The notes under the pieces: generated by a model
The model's database searches: none
What the model saw: the letters and a program-made list of their open reading frames with translations, nothing else
What the model was told of the DNA's origin: nothing
Shown: positions 59,901-64,000 of the stretch, one piece after another
Position numbering within the stretch: position 1 is the first letter of the stretch
Layout of the letters: every line of letters begins with the position of its first letter
Made by a program: the position numbers and the translations under genes
Origin: Akebia trifoliata
Taxonomy: Eukaryota; Streptophyta; Magnoliopsida; Ranunculales; Lardizabalaceae
Assembly: GCA_017979445.1 (NCBI GenBank)
Contig: CM030713.1
Span: 25,465,163-25,529,162 of the forward strand
DNA length: 64,000 nucleotides
Reading direction: 5' to 3'

Positions 59901-62900
59901 ACATACTTCACTCCCGAAAGATGGAGATGAGATTCTCACTTCTAGCTAAAAAAGCGAAAGCTTGGTCGTAGATCAGGTGTGACTCAAGAAGAAGCACCCA
60001 AGTTGTCTCTGGCAATCCAACTTGAGATTAGCCAAGATATGGAACCATGGTTTGATCTGACGTGGGGTCGGTGCTTTCTAAGCCAATCACAAAGTCAAAT
60101 TTTAAGACTATGCTTTAAACTAGAAAGAACTTATTTTTTTGATAGGAAAAAATTATTTCAAAGATGAGAAATGAGCCCTACAAGACCTAACTAATAAAAA
60201 AAAAATTAAAAACAAGGAAATACAGCACATGGCATACAACCATCACCGAGTTATAAATTCTCCTTACAGTCCTTAGCCCATATGAAAAGTAAATCCTCAA
60301 AACAAAAGCCCTTAAAAGTCATCAAAAATTTTGCACCAATAAAATATAAGCCCCGACATACTGATAATGACCTGAAGTAGGTGCTCCTACCCGACAAAAC
60401 TCTACTACTACTTTCCTTCCATAAGTAAGCCCCAATAAACAGCAAAGAGGGACAAAGTCCATCAAATCCATTCTCTATGTCTAAAACGTGAAGGCTGAAG
60501 TATTAGCTATAATTTCAATTTATCATGATAGATTGACAATCTGATATACTTTAGTCTATTATACTAAATTAGCTTCCTTCAATATGATATGATAAAGGAG
60601 CACTTTCCAAATAAGTTTTTTCTTTTTTAAATTTAAAACTATACTACGATAAAATATCATCTTTTATAGTGGAGCATAATCTAAAAAATCTTAGCCACCC
60701 AAGTAAAGTAAAAAAAAAACATACATTTAAGCAGTACTTTAAATCAATAAATCACACTCTTTCCATCGAATTCAAGTTTTTTATTCACTAATTTTGCAAG
60801 ACAAGGGATAAGGGGATATTTAATAATCAGATTACTACTTAAAATTATTGTGAACGACCGATAATAATATCTTCCAGTCATAGCTACTGCTAAGGTTCAA
60901 ATATTACACAACATTATTTTTCTTTCACAGGTTAAGATATTATGACCATGTTTAATAAGAAGAGTGACCGACTATGTCCTAGCTGACTTCATTCTTTGCT
61001 GAAATGTCAGTGTACATAAGTGAACGGTGTGGAAAGCAGTGCAAGATATTAAACAGAAACATAATACATCATCAAAAAAAAAAAAATCCACCAGTCCTAA
61101 TTGTTTCAACTTTCAAGGGCAGGCACCATTTAGTGTGGTTCAAAATCAAGCTTATACACTTTGAGGATCATAAAAAAATTCACAATGGAACGAAAACTAC
61201 AATGAGATGAGTATTTTAAAAGAATAAACGTATCAAGTTCATCACCGAGATCTTAGAATAGGACATAATATGCTATTCTGTTCAAGGCAATATAGCTTCT
61301 TGAGCACTTCCACAAAGATAAACATCACAGAAAAGAATCAATTTGACTACCTGGCCATAGGTAGTTGCTCGGTATGGAACTGTTTGTGGATTTGGCACCA
61401 ATAGCATGTCATGTGCATTTTGTAGAGTCGGTATTAGCCCTTCACCCAATAACTCCGAGTCTAGTATCTCACTAACCTGCATTTGGAATTAAGGAATCTA
61501 ATCTAAGACCCTTGGCGTGAAGCTGATAGTCAGAAAAGTATTTGCTGAATTACCTTGCCTCATGTGGAAGTGAAAATTGAAATGGATACACAGTTTTAAT
61601 TTTCAATTTTAGAGTATGTTTCAAGTCAACCCGGTAAAGAAATTATTCCATCAGTGTGGAAATATTCAAAAAATTTTACAAGTATCAAAATCATTAAAAA
61701 AATACATAAGCAGTATAAAGTTAACTCACATTCAATAACAGAAGACTCAGTTCTCTATAGAGTGGAATGGAGGAATAGAAGTCATTTAGCCAACCACAAG
61801 TGTCACACCCCGGACCTCAAAACCCGTGATACAAAAACCGGGGGTGAGGTGAACTTACTGTAAGGAATTCAACCCGAAATTCCAAACTTGTGAGAAACAA
61901 GAAATAGAAGAAAAACACACACGTCGAAAAAGGAAAACAATCACACGCACAAGACAGTATTTACGTGGTTCGGCAATTTGCCTACGTCCACGGAGTTATA
62001 GAGATTTCACTATTTCGAGAAGAATTACAAAAGTGCGGCTCTAGTCCCAAAGACGACAACCAAAACCTTAAAAAACCCTAATCACCAAAAACGGCTTTTA
62101 TATACTGCGCACAAGATACACAATGGGTTACAAAACAGGCCCCAAAAATTTTTCCCGGGGGCGTTGCCCCCTGAGCCCCCAGGAGGCTTATCCATGAGCG
62201 CTCCGGCTTGGGCCTATCGGCCCAAGCCTCCACTCTATGGATTAAGCCTCAGAAAATATCCCATCAAAATACCACGCAAACATTATTCGGGTCGGGTCGG
62301 GTCGTCAACCGGATCAAAATATAACTAGGCTCCACAAAGCCCAACACTTACAACCCAAAGGATCTCTCATGAGTCGGCTCGCACATTGACGTAGTCAGAC
62401 AGTTCCATCGACTAACTCCCTTGCTCAATTTCGACACATGGACAAACTACCTTATGCAACTCAAGATTTTGTATCAAATTCATTTCAAATTGAAATGGGT
62501 TGAAACCAATTTTTTAGAAAAACTGATTTACAAAGTTTTGAGAAAATGTTTTCAAAGAGCTTGGTCCTTAAAAATCTGATGCAAAATTTCTCACTTCAAA
62601 GGGGTACAACTGATAAAAAAATGGCTGCAACACATAAAGAATTCTAATGCAAGTGATATCACCCATCAATTGCTCTAATTAAAGCACATCATTCTCAACA
62701 TTTAACACAAACCATTAAAGTCAAATACAAGTCCCTGAAACTAGCATAATGGAAAACACAATTCATGCTTCTTACTAGAATATTGGCATGAGAAGCAAGA
62801 TCCACACCAACTTTGAGTTCGTCAGAGCGTTTATGGAAGATACGGATTTTATTTTCCATGCCATTAATGCGCAAAACTTTCCGCATTAGCTTAATCATGG

Positions 62901-63010
62901 GAAGGTAAGACTCACATGCCGACACCATCCCCTTGGCACCAGCACATTCGTTTGCATCAGTAGAACCCATTGCCCGTGCAGCCATCATTGATAGCAATCC
63001 AGTTCCAGCA
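50903..63010 (-). CDS. PRMT7: Protein arginine N-methyltransferase 7 (5' end outside window)
   Basis: S-adenosylmethionine-dependent arginine methyltransferase with two tandem catalytic-type domains. Exons in transcript order: 63010-62776, 61476-61351, 58238-58074, 57982-57864, 57775-57672, 57117-56846, 56305-56069, 55041-54968, 52754-52661, 52564-52415, 52276-52202, 51332-51236, 51060-50903. They join in frame to 634 residues plus TAA. About 85-90 N-terminal residues are missing when set against Arabidopsis PRMT7 (At4g16570, about 724 residues, recalled). The first base completes a Gly codon of the SAM-binding GAGTGLLSMMAARA motif. SACES is the acidic post-I loop, SEILDSELLGEG the double-E active-site loop and PQTVPYRA a substrate-arm segment. 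The second domain has VDMLIGEPFYY, PWQNLRFW and CAMSLPDLWRSR but lacks a good GxGxG motif, as is usual for PRMT7. Vertebrate PRMT7 makes mainly monomethylarginine, in cytosol and nucleus; activity here is inferred. No stop or frameshift interrupts the exons. Confidence 0.95.
53900..54300 (-). mobile_element. LINE 3' tail in a PRMT7 intron
   Basis: The minus-strand frame at 53993-54256 reads GRKRILWRFFPFAIYWGLWL, ERNRRIF, and [18 protein letters not shown]. It is the same L1 tail as in the OWL1 introns and lies in the same orientation as PRMT7, in the 2.2-kb intron between the exons at 54968 and 52754. Confidence 0.8.
54539..54697. mobile_element. GGTTTAAA-type MITE in a PRMT7 intron
   Basis: It starts GGTTTAAAGTTTC and ends GATTTTAAACC. 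Internal blocks GTTTCGATTGAAACC, GAACAAAATATTGACCCC and ATTGCCTCGAGATG recur in whole or part at 35412, 41668-41732 and 53320-53395. Confidence 0.65.
55780..55918 (+). mobile_element. SINE with 9-bp target duplication in a PRMT7 intron
   Basis: GGTCATGAGATCGAGTCTC is a polymerase III B box. TGGGTATATCTGCACG, TATTAGTCCACTTCC and AAGGGGTGGGGACACACTA follow as a SINE body, with a (TAA)n tail. GCAACGCAA flanks both ends (55771-55779 and 55919-55927). The A box seems to be missing, so this copy is probably 5'-truncated. Confidence 0.75.
56430..56675 (+). mobile_element. LINE 3' end with (TA)n tail in a PRMT7 intron
   Basis: SLEVFPLRILCFKWDSLCGE on the plus strand resembles the LINE tail signature with changes. 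GGCTTAATAAAATTTATA and a (TA)n run at about 56655-56675 end it. It is antisense to PRMT7. Confidence 0.55.
57284..57456. mobile_element. Foldback MITE with CATG(A/G)TTTAAAATA ends in a PRMT7 intron
   Basis: The left end CATGATTTAAAATA and the right end TATTTTAAACCATG pair with one mismatch. Inside are repeats of TGATAC/GTATCA and AATGTTTCGG/CCGAAAC. The terminal CATGGTTTAAA links it to the elements at 35412 and 54539. Confidence 0.65.
58239..61350. other. 3.1-kb PRMT7 intron, largely unassigned
   Basis: Between the exons at 58238 and 61351. The plus-strand ORF at 58373-58702, and RSDVLRRHISELPKAKI just after it, suggest an old transposon or retrocopy that I cannot name. At 59180-59280 there is a GGTTTGGGACCGA / TGATCCCAAATCG inverted pair. 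Minus-strand ORFs at 59555-59874 have no recognised family. The LINE tail at 60150-60480 is listed separately; 60.5-61.3 kb shows nothing. Confidence 0.5.
60150..60480 (-). mobile_element. LINE 3' tail in a PRMT7 intron
   Basis: The minus strand gives VCRGLYFIGAKFLMTFKGFC, then FEDLLFIWAKDCKENL, matching the tail signature of the other LINE pieces. The A-rich end is near 60200. Same orientation as the gene. Confidence 0.7.
61859..62346 (-). mobile_element. 488-bp solo LTR, Ty1/copia type, in a PRMT7 intron
   Basis: On the minus strand it starts TGTTGGGCTTTGTGGAGCC and ends GGTTGAATTCCTTACA. The 5-bp duplication CTTAC lies directly outside both ends (61854-61858 and 62347-62351). The 3' part has the familiar copia LTR sequence around CGAACCACGTAAATACTGTC and GTGTGATTGTTTTCC. 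No internal region remains. It seems to have landed in older repeat sequence (GTCACACCCCGGACCTC to the left). Confidence 0.9.
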
Positions 63011-64000
63011 CTGCAAAAATAAATAAGACCTATGTGAAAAGAAAAATAATATGAATAATAATTGCTTGATTTCCACTAAAGGGGATACTTATGTGTCTAA
63101 TGCTAATAAACCAAGCCGATAGCTTATAAGATTTATGACTTTAGAAGAAATATGAAATATAAAGCCTTAACCACATACAAAATTTACTTCATTTCCTTTC
63201 TTGTTGGCACCATGGTGTGCCATCCTTCCAAGGTTTTTTCTAACTACATAAAGCGGTATCCCTTGCTTTTGACAATAGCACATTAACTTTAAGTTGAGTG
63301 GCGTATTCCCATGTGTTCTTTTACTTTGTTAAGCTGGTGATGACAATTGAAACCAAACAAGAAATCGGTGGGTAGCAAATACCAATAATAAAAATGGTGG
63401 GTAAGAACCTTTCTAATGAAGGCAACAGCTAAGCTATTTCTAGCCCTCTTGGTCATTGTCAAAAAATTCAGCATTTTTTTCCGAATTTAGGTAGGTGACG
63501 ACTAAATCGGCAAACCAATGAATTTTTTTCCTGGGACCTTGATTTTTTCCTTAAAACCCATCGTCCTCAACCTTGATTTATCTTCCAAAATATTATTGAA
63601 ATTAATTTACTTTTTATTTCCAAAATAAGATCATTGATTTTTCACTAAAAACCCATCATCTTCAACCTCTTACAAAAAAATTTATAATCCTTGAAATTTC
63701 CCCGAATTTTTTCCAAAACTTTCCCGCCCGGATCTATCTGAATTAATCCACGGAATAATTGTCGAATTTGAACTCGGTTACTATGATCTTGATTTACATA
63801 GTGGTGATATTCTTTGTTTCTCTTTTCATCTTAGGACTTCTCTGTAATGATTCCAGGCATGAGGAAGAAAAAATAAGAGCCATGATAAATCAACGCAGCA
63901 AAACATACACGGTTTGTATGCGTCTGATGTGGCAAGGGCACAGAACCATAGATTTTTTTTCTTCGAGATAACAAGGAAAAAGATCAACAATTCTGTGCCC
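63011..64000. other. 5'-ward intron of PRMT7, running off the right edge
   Basis: The exon starting at 63010 has a clear acceptor (TTTTTGCAG on the minus strand) and begins inside a glycine codon. The preceding exon should therefore end in ATTGG or similar, with a HVLDIG-type peptide. No such minus-strand sequence is present up to 64000, so the intron continues outside. ORFs at 63289-63474 and 63759-63971 look like chance. Confidence 0.6.
63915..64000. mobile_element. Partial copy of the 8543-8664 MITE family, cut by the window end
   Basis: GATGTGGCAAGGGCACAGAACCATAGAT, a run of T, TCTTCGAGATAACAAGG, AAAAGATCAACAATTCTGTG: the blocks occur in the same order as in the AsnRS promoter element (GACGTGGCAGTGGCAAGGGC, ATCATAGAT, TCTTCGGGATAC, AAAAGATCCATGGTTCTGTG). 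Confidence 0.7.

Noticed and set aside
50903..63010. PRMT7 as a pseudogene because of its many transposon insertions.
   Set aside because: All insertions lie in introns or the 3' flank. The thirteen exons join in frame with GT-AG borders and keep the catalytic motifs.

Overview
This is nuclear DNA of a flowering plant, most likely a woody core eudicot. The evidence is three conserved plant nuclear genes split into many GT-AG exons, AT-rich introns of up to about 3.4 kb, and abundant plant-type transposons (Ty1/copia and Ty3/gypsy-like LTRs, L1-type LINEs, hAT, Mutator-like and Tourist-like elements, tRNA-derived SINEs). The species cannot be fixed from sequence alone; the LINE-rich introns would suit grapevine or a similar plant, which is only a guess.

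Layout. (1) 1-8413, minus strand: the organellar (chloroplast/mitochondrial) asparaginyl-tRNA synthetase. Eleven intact exons code for its first 454 residues; the last exon or exons lie beyond the left edge. (2) 8414-27129: an 18.7-kb intergenic block with no host gene. It holds decayed LTRs of one family, an hAT transposase relic, a Tourist-like element, one well-preserved solo LTR with a 5-bp target duplication (TSD), and small foldback elements. (3) 27130-47251, plus strand: a complete 13-exon gene for a 540-residue J-domain protein of the OWL1/DNAJC11 type, spread over 20 kb. Two telo-boxes and a short upstream ORF precede it. (4) 47252-50902: an intergenic stretch with a 480-bp inverted-repeat element and a 1.0-kb Mutator-like element that ends 26 bp past the PRMT7 stop codon. 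(5) 50903-63010, minus strand: thirteen exons of protein arginine methyltransferase 7. The N-terminal exon or exons lie beyond the right edge.

The three genes are not an operon and share no pathway. They act in organellar translation, J-protein chaperone/light-signalling or mitochondrial-membrane function, and arginine methylation. Every exon was rebuilt by matching reading frame, splice sites and known family sequence. The exon lengths add up in frame throughout, and I saw no frameshift or stop codon in any exon. Most lesser ORFs in the window are transposon debris or chance.

I found no convincing new biological system. The points most worth checking are the Mutator-like insertion in the PRMT7 3' UTR, the tandem duplication that copies an OWL1 splice donor, the foldback elements in two promoters, the OWL1 upstream ORF, and several small repeat families recurring inside the introns.
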